A stretch of DNA of 25,000 nucleotides, taken from the NCBI GenBank assembly GCA_009760855.2, contig WPIO01000008.1:3600001-3625000 (forward strand), read 5' to 3'. Under the pieces are notes generated by a model that saw nothing but the letters and a program-made list of their open reading frames with translations, had not been told where the DNA came from and did not search any database. Both the position numbers and the translations under genes were made by a program. Shown in pieces: positions 9,701 to 20,037 of the stretch (position 1 is the first letter of the stretch; each line of letters begins with the position of its first letter). Origin of the DNA: Cristatella mucedo. Taxonomy: Eukaryota > Bryozoa > Phylactolaemata > Cristatellidae.

Positions 9701-9808
9701 CCGCCTTATGCGGCTGCCACGCCTCGGCTGCGGCCTCCGCGACTTGGGGCCGGTACTTTCAGCGCCAGCAGGGCTAGGGTGTCTCAGCCCAGAGCTCCGT
9801 GGAAGTGA
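6669..9808 (+). CDS. RITA1: RITA1-like protein, RBPJ-interacting and tubulin-associated (two exons)
   Basis: Joining 6669-6797 and 9281-9808 gives 218 residues; human RITA1 is 269. Known role: RITA1 binds the Notch transcription factor RBPJ/CSL, shuttles it out of the nucleus and binds tubulin, so it dampens Notch signalling. Visible hallmarks are a first VDETLF box at residues 44-49 across the splice junction, a second block NKYRLVRHTPTYVDEMLFG at 122-140, a WNKGPFTPPP segment at 164-173 where the human protein has its RBPJ-binding LLWTPPPTP, and a C-terminal APWK like the human PPWK. Spacing from the Tyr of NYHTVAPAS to VDETLF equals that in human RITA1 (YRVKARTSYVDETLF). The rest is disordered, Pro/Ser/Ala-rich sequence. 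The intron is phase 0 (donor GTAGGT, acceptor TGTTTAG). An in-frame stop at 6648-6650 precedes the first ATG, though it could be intronic if the acceptor there is used. Confidence 0.82.
7205..7319 (+). repeat. SINE-like B box with 49-bp tandem duplication
   Basis: GGGTTCGCATCCTG at 7213-7226 is one mismatch from the pol III B box GGTTCGANTCC. Directly overlapping its end, a 49-bp unit (7222-7270) is repeated at 7271-7319 with three mismatches; both copies end CTCTATACCA. No A box at normal spacing was found, so the tRNA origin is only suggested. Confidence 0.6.
7370..7960 (-). mobile_element. Decayed L2-like LINE 3' fragment
   Basis: Minus-strand peptides show eroded versions of the LINE C-terminal block (HTPKAWNSTP around 7650; FRYIQKNFPF around 7580) and the AGACTTTGGGAGTATG-type phrase shared with the other copies. 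Upstream, LQLGFACRKRRRLAPLLVNL matches the usual AARL...CxRxxxHITPLLxxLHWLP region in altered frames. Stops and indels are numerous, so this is an old copy. Confidence 0.6.
9281..9808 (+). CDS. RITA1: RITA1-like coding exon 2 (terminal)
   Basis: 175 codons plus TGA at 9806-9808, entered in phase 0 after acceptor TGTTTAG. It holds both functional regions: VDETLFKSS, the conserved core KYRLVRHTPTYVDEMLFG, the FTPPP segment and the terminal PWK. GC and CpG content are higher than in the surrounding intron. Ala, Ser and Pro dominate the linkers, as expected for an intrinsically disordered protein. Confidence 0.85.
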   Translation, partial: VDETLFKSSNAKLLSSCSRPAQTCTAASSAAASDTAGGIAPLSLSPDVKPLGSAPPTARSDLASARCLSSPGRRLRALNKYRLVRHTPTYVDEMLFGSSSGVTEDVGPGGVAPSSSWRAPWNKGPFTPPPLLFDSVDRLPPPYAAATPRLRPPRLGAGTFSASRARVSQPRAPWK

Positions 9809-10559
9809 GTGAGTCGTCCTGGTTTGGGCCGTCGACGGAATGCAGCCTGCTCAAGAGTTTTGATGATGCTGTTCCTTCAATACTAGTCTGCTTGCAGTGC
9901 CACTCGGGCGCCGTGTCAAGTCGCTGTGCCCTCGGAACACCCGCTGATCGGCTGCAACCTCGTCACGGTGCCTGGCTGCGAAGTGCTAGTCGGCTTGCTC
10001 GTCAGCTGCCGCGATCCTTGTCGTCTCTCAGTATATACACATCTTCTGTCTGCTGCCAGCCGTACAGTGGTAGTAGCGACTGAGCTGCTTTGACCAGGGT
10101 TCGGCAACGGGTTTACGTGGGCTACGAGTAAGCTACTGAACGTTGCAGCATTACAACGAGCAGTGGCACTCTTAAGTCTGCTTATTTGTACGATCGGATG
10201 GTCTTCATTTGGACTCTCTGTGAAACTTTCTTAACGATAGTTTGAATTGTATCAAAGTAACTTATTAGCTTCTGCAACGCTTGGTGTTCCACTTTGATTT
10301 TACTAAGCTTAACTTTGTCAATCTGTTTTGCCTGTCTGTTTCTTGTTCGATTCAAGTCAATATAGTGTGAATCGGTGAAAATCTTATTCATTCTCGACTG
10401 TCTCACGGATTCAGTAGTCCTTTCAATATGGTCTGCCTATTGCTCAGGGAGAGTTCATGCTGCTTGAGCAGGGAGTATGGTGCTGCTCAGGCAAACCTGG
10501 GCATTGGTGACGTCCATATCCAAATTAGATGAGTAGCCTAGGCTCTACGTTTGCATACA
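9809..10559 (+). other. Probable 3' UTR of RITA1-like gene and spacer
   Basis: The first ~300 nt keep a GC-rich, exon-like composition and then turn AT-rich. I see no AATAAA here, so the cleavage site is undetermined. A minus-strand frame at 10182-10406 (Lys/Gln-rich, 74 codons) has no recognisable family. Confidence 0.4.
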
Positions 10560-12280
10560 TGGCCGTTGCTGCTAGCTCGACTGAAGAAGCGATCGGTAGG
10601 ATACAATGTGCCAGCTGCCACGGCGGTTGGTACCAAAGCCATTAAACTAGCCAGGTCTACTAAGCACAAGCTTGAAAAAACACAAAAGATCAGGACCAAC
10701 TGTCCATCGACAGGCATATGAAGACTACTGTAGGTTGTACCAATCGATCCTAGCAAAGGCCAAGTCTAGCTTCTATAAAAACATTGTTGAATCACAGATG
10801 CACAATCCAAAAATTCTGTTGTCGACGATCAACCACCTCCTCAACCGCTCTCATATTAGCTCCTTACCTGATGATTCTTGTGATGATCTAGCCGATCGCT
10901 TCTCTCGATTCTTTTCGCAAAAGATAGACAAGATCAGGGAGTCCATCCGTGCGATGACAACATCCCCCTAGAATGTTGTTCCCCAATTCCTGGCTGCGCC
11001 TGAATATCTTTATTTAAGCAGGTACTTAGTGATCTCGTCCTGAAGTTCATATCCCAATCAAAGAAGACAACAAGTCCTCTGGACCCTATTCCCACTGTCC
11101 TGCTCCTACGTTGAATTGATTTGCTGCTGCCATGCATAACTAACAAAATTAATATGTCATAACCCTCAGGTCATGTCGCAGCACCTTTAAAAAAGCTGTA
11201 GTCAGGCCACTTCTCGAGAATGCAACACTAGACCAAGAGAACTTAAGCAACTACCGCCCAGTCTCCTCCATTTCTATCAAAGACACTGGAACGGGTCGTG
11301 GCAGACTAGCTGAACTCGTATATTGAAACTTCAAACCTTTCTAGTAAGTTCCCGTCTGGCTTTAGAGCTAATCACTACACAGAGTCAGATTTGCTTAGGG
11401 TGTACAACGACCTACTTAAGAATGCAGACACTGGTAGAGTATCTCTGCTTGTTTTTCTTGATCTTTCGGCAGCTTTTGATACTATCGATCACCAAGTTCT
11501 TCTTGAGCTCCTCTCATCTCACCTGGACATCACTAGTACAGCTCTGCAATGGTTCAGGTCCTATCTCAGTGGGAGACTCCAGAGTATTGATGTGAATGGA
11601 CGAAGATCATCCGAGTAACCGAGGAAATATGGCGTACTTCAGGGCTCCGTGCTAGGTCCGGTTCTTTTCACGGTTTATACTCTCCCTCTTGCCGATGTGA
11701 TTGCCAAGCAACATCTAGGCTTCCACTTATATTCGGACGACACTCACTTGTACCTTTGCTTTGATCCCTCCCAGCCTTCGAGCACCTCGAATTCTCTCAA
11801 GTCCCTTTCTGCATGGATTGATGACATCTGCACATGGATGGCAGCAAATTTTCTAAAACTAAACGATGGTAAAACTAACTTATTAGTTATGGGCAAAACG
11901 CAGTGTAATTCAGAAGTTGAAAAGGCTGAAGCTCTAAATTGACTCTGCCAACATATCTCGCGTTGAATCAGCTCGAAATCTAGGTGTCATGTTTCAATGA
12001 GACCTCTCCTCGTTAGACAATCACATCAGCTCCACAGTCAAGTCTGCCTACTTTCAGCTACATAACATGGCTGAAATTCGGGCTTGCTTAGATAAGGATA
12101 CCACGTCTAAGTTCGTCCAGGCATTTGTGACATCCTGTCTTGACTTCTATAACTCATTGCTTGCTGGCCTACCGGCATGTGCAATCAGGCGATTACAGCT
12201 GGTGCAAAACTCGGCAGCTAGGCTTGTCTGTCGTGAGCGTCGCAGTTGCCACATCACACCACTTCTCGCCGACTTGCACT

Positions 12281-12729
12281 GGCTAATAATAATAATAATA
12301 ATAATGCACTTGATAAAGCGCCCTCAGAGAACTCAACCTCTCTCTAGGCGCTTTACATTTGCTGCAAAGGGAAATGCAATCGAATTATAAGTAATATCAT
12401 GCTTGATAAACAAGCAAAATGAATAACATGGTTAGGGGGTGACATGCACAGGGTCAGCATACGAATTTGGTTAGTGGCAGCATGCACAGTGTCAGCATGC
12501 ATAAGCATATGAAGGACGAATCACAGGGACCCACTAAATGCTGTCCTAAACAGGTGTGTTTTTTAGTTCTCTTTAAATGTTGTCAGGTCAGGGGATGTTC
12601 TGACGCAGGTCGGGAGGGAGTTCCAGGCTTTGGGAGTATACGAACTAAATGCACGGTCTCCAAAGGATTTGAGGTTTGTACGAGGTATTTGTAGACTAAT
12701 GGATTCCGAAAAGCGGGTGATACGAGGCT
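12281..12729 (-). mobile_element. Antisense 5'-truncated LINE family A copy nested in copy A1, with 4-bp target duplication
   Basis: The 441-bp insert (12285-12725) is the reverse complement of the family A 3' end: (AAT)n tail, stem-loop (12314-12354), 3' UTR, then the AFSSYAPKAWNSLP region, ending within the block that reads ACCCGCTTTTCGGAATCCA. It is flanked by GGCT on both sides (12281-12284 and 12726-12729), a target-site duplication. Removing the insert and one GGCT restores the expected ...CACTGGCTACCAGTCAAGC join of the host LINE (LHWLPVKQ). Confidence 0.9.
12314..12354 (-). other. LINE 3' terminal stem-loop (best preserved)
   Basis: AAAGCGCC (12314-12321) pairs perfectly with GGCGCTTT (12347-12354); inner AGAGA/TCTCT can extend the helix. 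The same element ends other LINE and SINE copies here. In L2/CR1-type LINEs a 3' hairpin is the site where the reverse transcriptase binds its RNA, so that is the likely role. Confidence 0.75.
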
Positions 12730-13258
12730 ACCAGTCAAGCAACGAATCGACTCCAACGTTTTGTCGCTCGCTTTTAGGTCACTTCATTCTTTGGCTCCAG
12801 CCTATCTCTCAGATATACTCCCCCATCAGGCCAAGCATCGTACCACCCGCTTTTCGGAATCCAACAGTTTACCAATATCTATTTAAATAATATAATTTAG
12901 TTCGTACGCTCCCAAAGCATGGAACTCCCTCCCGATTTGCGTCAGAACATCCTCTGACTTGACCACATTTAAAAAGAACTTAAGAAAAACTATTTAGGAC
13001 AGCATTCAGTGGGTCCCTGTTATTCGTCCTTCATGTGCTTATGTGTGCTGATATTTTGCATGCTGTCAGTAACCGCATTTGCATGCTGACCCTGTGCAAG
13101 TCACCCCTAACCATGTTATTATTGTTTATCAAGCATGAAATTACTCACCATTCAATCGCGCTTCCCTTTGCAGCAAATGTAAAGCGAGTAGAAAGACATT
13201 GAGTTCTCTGAGGGCGCTTTATCAAGTGCATTATTATTATTATTATAATTATTATTAT

Positions 13259-13755
13259 TAACGCTCTGCCTGTCGTCAGCCCAGTGGAAGTGCAGCTCTT
13301 TCCCTTTAATGAGCCCCAACATTTTCGAGCTCGCCTATTATCCTGCTAGTTTGAGCTGACGGCCACCAGTTTGGAAGCATTTGGACTCCTGGAGACATGC
13401 TCTATTGTAGTGCAATAGCTCTTAGACGTCGTGGGCACATTTCGTAACTCTCGAGGAGTTCGACATATGCCTAACAGTGCGTTTTAATTGGCTAGGACGC
13501 TTGGATGTTTAGGTTATTCATGGCTGTGGAGCACCGGCTACGATTTGTATCCGTGCAGAAATGAAACGGGACCTAAAAGCGCGGCGTCGCGAGCGGCTCC
13601 TGGGCCGGATTCGGCTAGGCCCCTAGATAAGCTCCTGGGCCGAATCCGGTTAGGCCCCTAGATAAGCTCCTTTAGATCCACGAGCGTTCCACATTTTTAC
13701 TCGTACTGCAATAATCGCGAGTCTCCATCGCGACGGACCCGATTCGATTCAACGA
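13259..13755. other. Spacer between LINE and DHDH 3' end
   Basis: No gene visible. The right part contains a 35-bp tandem repeat (13596-13665) and lies just past the likely DHDH polyadenylation signal. Confidence 0.5.
13596..13665. repeat. 35-bp tandem duplication with inverted core
   Basis: Units 13596-13630 and 13631-13665 both begin GCTCCTGGGCC and end AGGCCCCTAGATAA and differ at three positions. A truncated third start (GCTCC) follows at 13666. The core reads CCGGATTCGG in the first unit and CCGAATCCGG, its exact reverse complement, in the second. Confidence 0.9.
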
Positions 13756-13761
13756 TTTAAT
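13756..13761 (-). terminator. Candidate polyadenylation signal of DHDH (ATTAAA)
   Basis: ATTAAA on the minus strand about 62 nt after the DHDH stop codon, the second most common polyadenylation hexamer in animals. Confidence 0.45.
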
Positions 13762-13822
13762 TACGTACTGGTTTCGACCGTCCGTCTGTACTGACAAGCT
13801 GCCGGTCAAGCCGCATGCGACG

Positions 13823-13917
13823 TTAGAAATGAGATCCCAGTTGCTGTCTCAGCTCGTCGATCACGTTGATCGTGAGGCGCGTCTCTGCGTGCGACATCAG
13901 CGGACTTTCCAGCTTCC
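13823..13917 (-). CDS. DHDH: DHDH coding exon 7 (terminal)
   Basis: Acceptor TTGTTGTTGCAG, then GG completing the Gly codon split from exon 6, and [20 protein letters not shown] followed by [10 protein letters not shown] and TAA (13825-13823). It matches the C-terminal helix of DHDH (ExxESPxxxLxESLxIxxxLDExRKxxG). It lies 2.1 kb from the previous exon. Confidence 0.9.
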
Positions 13918-16900
13918 CTGCAACAACAACAAAAAGAGATGCTTTACTGCAATTGCCGCCATTTACTGCAATCGCAGCCCTGACCATTGCCAGTGCTCAG
14001 TTGTAGTCGGCAATGTAGTCGCGGTTGGAGATTTCCTTACCATCAGCTCCGTTGAATTGAACGAATTCGGTCGGACTAAAAGCTTTACAATAGTCAAGTT
14101 TAGGATGGAGCTGGGTCAAGGCCGCATAATTTGGCAGAAAATGAGAATTGAATAGGTACGCGAAAGGAAAACGTGGACTTGTGTTCTTCGTCTCATGCGA
14201 ATAATATGCACACACGAGAACCGCTGGCTGCAGAAAAGTTCCCAGTCATTTGTGCGCAAGAGTTACTTGTACCATGCCGATGACTTGTCGAAACGGGTCC
14301 CTCCAGCTATAGCCGTTCACCTTTACTAAATTCGCTTGCTTTGCTTGTCATTCAAAATGCAGATTGACAGTAAGCCCTCTGCCGTAGTACTGAACTCCGG
14401 AAAAAAAACTTTGCACTGCGGTTTTCGATCTCGTGACATGCGAAATACCAGTACCGAGCTACCCTAAAACAGTAAAATCCGGAATACCGATAGAGCTGCT
14501 GAAACCACGTAAAGGACAATGTAAATAAATTACTAATAGGATGTGTGTAGGGTACTTTTCGAAAGACGAATGTGTTACAACTGGGATCGGAAGTTCTGAC
14601 TACTTCCGCATGAAAGAAAAAATGGTTATGCAAACCACGTCTAACCCGGATGTAAACCGGGAGGAACTAAATCTAAAAATTAAAAATGTGCCGATCTCTG
14701 CATCTTATGCAACTTGTATCCCAACTTTTCGAACCTTTTTACATGGCGATACGTGCTTGAAGCTTGTTGAGGTGCATTCCTGCGACCTTTATATAGCTTC
14801 CTTCCCACGGTCGGTTGGTGCCTTGTAAATTCCATAACTTGGCTAATACTTCACTTATCGGAGTGAAATTCGAAATATGAGTTCAGCTCTGCTTGGTTTA
14901 CACGATTCTGGACAGATTTATGATTTCGGCTGGATATATTTTGCTGCATACGTCATCAAACGTCCTGGAGCTTTATTTTCCTTAATCGTGGACTTATCGA
15001 ACAAAATGTAGAGTCCGTCAGTGCGTGAGCACATGCCGCTGACGTCATTCTTACGCTGCGCCCTTTGCGATAATTATAATAATACTATGACAGTACAGCT
15101 ATGCAGATTTTTACGTCAAAGTATCGCGAGGGATAATTTACGAATTTGCATTTGTAGCTTAATCAAAACACTATAATAGTTTGAATTGAACATGAAATCG
15201 TGTATTGAGGCATGAAATAGTGATGAGCATATTTTGGTAACTGGAATCAAATTAGTAATTTAAATTATGTGGCAAATTTGATTTGAACGAATAAAAGGAA
15301 GAACCTGGCCCAGTGAAGTCTGTTTTAATAAAAGTCTGCCTTTAGGTGAGTCATTGCAGGTTTACGTTTTCGCAGATGTGTGCTTAAATGCATGCTCTTT
15401 AATTTTCTAACTAAATGTCGGGTACCCGAAGTCTTTCCAAAATTAAATGCTAGTTATAATAATAAATAAATAAAGCATTTATGTTGAAACCAAGAAAACT
15501 AAATCTCTTTATCGGAAATTTACATTTCCTGGAAATGTAGCATGTCACAATTAGTTGGGTAAAACATGGCCAAATTTAATTCATGTCCAAGAACACGAAG
15601 GAAGAGAAAAATCGCGCCAACTGGACATCGGCTGTGAGAAGCACAAGTTGGCGCTTAGCTTCTGTTTAAATGCCATCATTATCGCCTGGTCATGTGACCT
15701 GACACCGGCCGGTAGCTAGTGAATTGCAGCCTTTGGGAGCATACGAACCGACGGCAGAGTCTCCGAGTACTTTGGCGCTCATTAGAGGCACAACCGAGTG
15801 GCCCGACTCGAGGTTTCGGCGTAGTACAGTGAGACACCTCGTTTGGAAGGATTTCACCACATAGGTGGTGGGCCAGAGTAAGAGTATGAATGGGCCAATG
15901 CGGACGCGGTCGCGTACTCGAGAATCGACGGGATGTCGCTCGCTCGCTCGGGCAAGCGCGTCTTGCCGAGTCCTGCCAGCAATCGCTGGCTGGTTGGCCG
16001 GCAGGCCTGCTCACCTTCGAGGATGCACTCCCTCACAGCAGCAGCCTGGTAGCTGAGGCCTGACGAATTCTCGTAGTGGAAAAAGCTGGGGCTGGCCGAG
16101 GGCGGCGGTAGTGGAAACTCGAGCGTCCCGCTGGGCAGCACGAGCTGCGTCGGAGCGTGGACCGGGTAGGGCACCTGCAAGGCGTCCGAGGCGTTCGCTG
16201 GCCAGAGAGAGCAGATCGGAGCGCTCGGCGTGCTATCTGATCAATAAGTCCTACTATCCTCAGTTTAAATTCAAGATTGCACTGTCGCTGGCTGCTGTCT
16301 TTCTATGCAACACTGCTCCGAGGAAGAACGGATCCTGACATCTTCGAACGGGAAGCACTGCACTTTACTCGCCGAGCTACCAGTATTTTCAATCGCCAAA
16401 GTCTACTTATGTATCTCGTTGCACTTAAAATGCATGCCGTGTCCGCATTTCGCAGTCCGCGTTGAATGACGATGTCGAATTCGTATGCAAATACCCGTTG
16501 GGTGCGATTTCCCTTATGAAGCAAATACTCCGAAGAATTATTTAACCTCTGCAGCACAAAATGCACTGCTAATATAACTGCAGACAGAAATTAAACTGAT
16601 GATCGAGCATAGGAAATGGCTTAATTCCGTAGTTTTACTTGCTTTGTCATTAATATTGGCGAGGGAAAGGAACAGCTGCGGAGTCAGGGGGCGGGGGAAA
16701 TTGCTCCCCCCCCCCGCCCACACGGACATAGGGAAGAACCTATATCCTGGGGCAAATTTCCCCAGGCCTTTGGGGGGAAAAGGATCCTTGTCCCCAACCT
16801 GAACCCTTGACCCCATCCTGAAAATCCTGGTTCTACCTCTGAAAAAAGAGCCCTGCTAATGCTTAATGCATTTTGTGACGTACACCCTCTCAGCATGCGG

Positions 16901-18188
16901 CGCCACTTTGGAATCCGCGTCATTCAAAAGTTCCCACAAAACCAGGCCTTTTTATTAAGATTTTAGGTGACATTAGTGTCAGCAATTTCCCTTTCTGCAT
17001 CTTTTCTCCGGCCTTTTTTCAATTTTGTGTACTATTTTGTGGCTGTTTTTGCACAAGGCCATCAGTAGAGCGATGTAAGTTCTTTTTCGGAGTTATGTAT
17101 CATGCAATTACGCCGTTATGATAAAAAGTCATTTCTACATTGTAATTATGATAAAAAAGTATTTTTATAGAATGTACCATCCAGCAGTGGAACGTCGCAC
17201 ATAAATCTTGACATCTAGCCACTTATAGCGTACGTACAATGATAATTTGAAAAGAGAGCTGGATAAAATATTGAACATACATATTAGAAGCAGTGTAGGA
17301 AGCTGCTGAAATATGTTGAAGCAGTTCCTCTAAACTTTCAAGTGAAAATTTATTAGCCATTCTTTCCATAACGTGTTAGTAGTTCTTCAATGAACTACAT
17401 CGCTTCAACAACGGCTACTTTATCCTTTTTTCGCTGGCCTTCCTTGACATTTGTCTCGCCTTGGCTAGTCGGCTTTAATGTCCGATTTCAAAACTATTTA
17501 TAAAAACTGTTTAGCCCATGCCGATTTTGACTAAAGCATACACTATTCTAATAGAACGATATAATTTAGTCGAAGAGCATTTTGACATACTCGTATGAGC
17601 ACGATGATTACTAAAAGATGTGGAAAGAGCTAAAAGAAATATTGGCTGCATCTTCGGATGGGAATATACGGCGAGAGAATCCCCTAAGCGATATGGGAAC
17701 ACTAAGACGAAGCACAATGAATGCGTCATATCCTCCTTTGGAGTCGATCCATAAACTTCGAAACCTTGGTCAGATATCACCGATAGCGACCGAGCTGAGA
17801 CGATTTACATTTTAAGTAGTTTCTTTTTAGCGCTAATGTTACGCTTAAAATCTAGGTATCTGCTCCAGAAGTTGAAGGAGCAATGCACCGTCAGGGGGGC
17901 TTGAGTTACCAGGTAAATCTGCATTACTTGTCAGTGAGTGAACTTTGTTAACCACTTTTCGCTCAAGAAAAGGACGGCAGAGGCTCCAGCAAAGCAATAC
18001 TCTTACCTCAATTCTACCCTTCGTTCCATAAATCGTAGCAACGTTGCGAAGATGCGTCCTAAGGTGAGCGCTCAACTGAGCGAATTTTCCACCTTCGTAT
18101 TCCAAGATGGCGACACAGCTTTCCTCCACCCCTAAAACAATTTCCTGGCACTTAAGTTTCCGAGAGAAAGCATATACTGCTCTTTCTT

Positions 18189-18265
<77 letters not shown>

Positions 18266-18268
18266 CTA

Positions 18269-18301
<33 letters not shown>

Positions 18302-19998
18302 CTATCTGTCTATCTTTCTTCTCACTTACTCATTCATTCACCGACCGGCAGCCAATGAGGCGCGATTAGTTTTTTGCCCACTCACCGGAAGGAAATAGCG
18401 AACCTCTGCCATACACGTGCACTGGCTTTTGTCCTCCGAATACCAGGCAGGCTATCTGGATGGGATACACGAGAAGATCCAGCAGACAGCCGCCTCCCAA
18501 CTCGCGGCTGTTTAGTCTCTCGAGTGTGCCAGTTGGATAGCCGAAGCTCACTTCCAGGAGCAGCAGCTCCCCGATGTCGCCGTTAGCCAGAACTTGTCGC
18601 AGTTTATCGATCGCCGGAAAAAACCGGGTCCACAGCGCCTGAAAATGGAAGTTCGCGTTACCACTCTCATTTCGATTTCGAGCTCAGGTAAACTAAAGTG
18701 TCAGACGGATATCGAGGAGACTGAAGGATGAGCTTGTGGCTAGCTGCCTTCGCCGAATCTAGCGGCACTTTTACTAGGCATCGATGGTCACGTGACGGAT
18801 GGACAGCACGCTCTTGTCAGAATAGCGTCTTGCTTGCAGCTCGGTATTCGCCTCTGCTTTGCTTCCACAGTAATCACGATCAGTAATTCCAGTCGCCCCA
18901 GGACTTAATGCTGACCGTCTGCAGGGTTTCACCAACCCCCATAAAATCCGATCTCTCTCTGTCCCGAGCGTACGTTAACCGTAATAGATCTTCAATAGGC
19001 CATTAAGTTTCCGGAGGGTTTCAAAGTACCGTTACCTTCATTTTATCGCACCCGTAGTACAGATTTAAAAACACGTAGTCGTTTTATGACATAGCTCACA
19101 CTTCTCGCGCGTATATTCATGGGATTTTACAGCTTTCCAACTAAACGTCCTCAGATATGTCGGACATGCAATTCAGGCTAAAAGATACTGATGGCGGAGA
19201 TTTTGTCCGTACAATGCACGTGACCGGAAGCGGAACCGCCGACTTCTGCCTCTAGCAGCATTGTCAGCAGTACAGCGATGAGACAAAGGATCATTTAATG
19301 AATACCAAAGGCCTACCTCCATGATAAACAGATTCTTCTTACGCGCCAGCTCCAGTATGTCTTCCGTCTGCTCGCTGTTCATCATCATTGCTTTCTCGCA
19401 CAGAACATGCTTTCCGTTCTCCAGCATGAGCTTGGACACAGGATAGTGCAGCGAGCTTATAACTCCGACGTAGACAACGTCTGCATTGAAATAGAGTATA
19501 AGAGAGAGTCACGATGTCAAGACAAAGCAGCTCGAACTCTCGGCTGTTTGCGAGTCGGGCTGTACCCCAAGCCTTCGGCGGCGGGTCTGCAACGGTCCTC
19601 TTCTTAAAAGTTCGTGAAATTCACAAGCGCGAACGCCGCTGAAGAGGAGCGGCCAAAATGCTCCGCGAAATACTGCTGGTAATCTACGAGTTATCTTTGA
19701 ATTATTCTTTTTCTGCTGCTTTCAGCGGCGGCACGCAGCCGCAGCGGCTGCGGCCGTCCCGGAGCGGTCGCAACCCTTCTCATTAGCCGCACCGGCGCGA
19801 TGGGATTGCGCTTGCTCTGGAGTCGGGCTATCCGGAGCGTCCAGCCAGTTGCACGTGCTCGAAGTCAGCTAACCGCAGCCGACGAAACTTTGGCGGGCCT
19901 ACCAGCGCCAGCCGCCGTAGTCCTCCAGCCAGCCCGTTCCGCGTCTACTTCCTCTGACTGCAGTCTCTCTCTCCTCTCCTCTCTCCCCTCTCTCTTTC

Positions 19999-20037
<39 letters not shown>

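Larger units (their letters stand above)
10560..13258 (+). mobile_element. L2-like LINE family A, 5'-truncated, interrupted (copy A1)
   Basis: This copy contains the reverse transcriptase half of a non-LTR retrotransposon but no endonuclease. In order: the linker before the RT (AYEDYCRLYQSILAKAKSSF, about 10714-10773), NYRPVSSIS near 11250, motif [14 protein letters not shown] with the catalytic Asp at 11460, motif B QGSVLGPVLF near 11640-11669, motif C YSDD at 11730-11741, LKLNDGKT near 11860, and the C-terminal NSAARLVCRERRSCHITPLL near 12208-12268. The [12 protein letters not shown] style fits the L2 side of the L2/CR1 group. The ORF is broken by several stops and frameshifts (for example TAA at 11616) and by a nested insertion at 12285-12725. 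The 3' end keeps the family tail and an (ATT)n run. Confidence 0.9.

Noticed and set aside
10182-10406. Minus-strand Lys/Gln-rich frame of 74 codons
   Set aside because: No recognisable motif, AT-rich, next to a LINE; likely a chance frame.
14400-14470. Minus-strand A-box/B-box-like pair (TAGCTCGGTACTGG ... GAGATCGAAAACC)
   Set aside because: No cloverleaf fold and no shared tail with the other SINEs; similarity may be chance.
15854-16014. Continuation of the DHDH exon 6 frame to 15854
   Set aside because: Homology stops at the GTGAGC donor at 16014 and resumes in phase at 13917, so the continuation is intron.
16330-16384. Minus-strand tRNA-like stretch (TAGCTCGGCGAG ... CCCGTTCGAAGAT)
   Set aside because: The B box is too altered and the acceptor and anticodon arms do not pair; at most a very old SINE relic.
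18107-18369. Leu/Ser/Tyr/Ile repeat proteins on the plus strand
   Set aside because: Translations of the CT/TATC microsatellite in DHDH intron 4.
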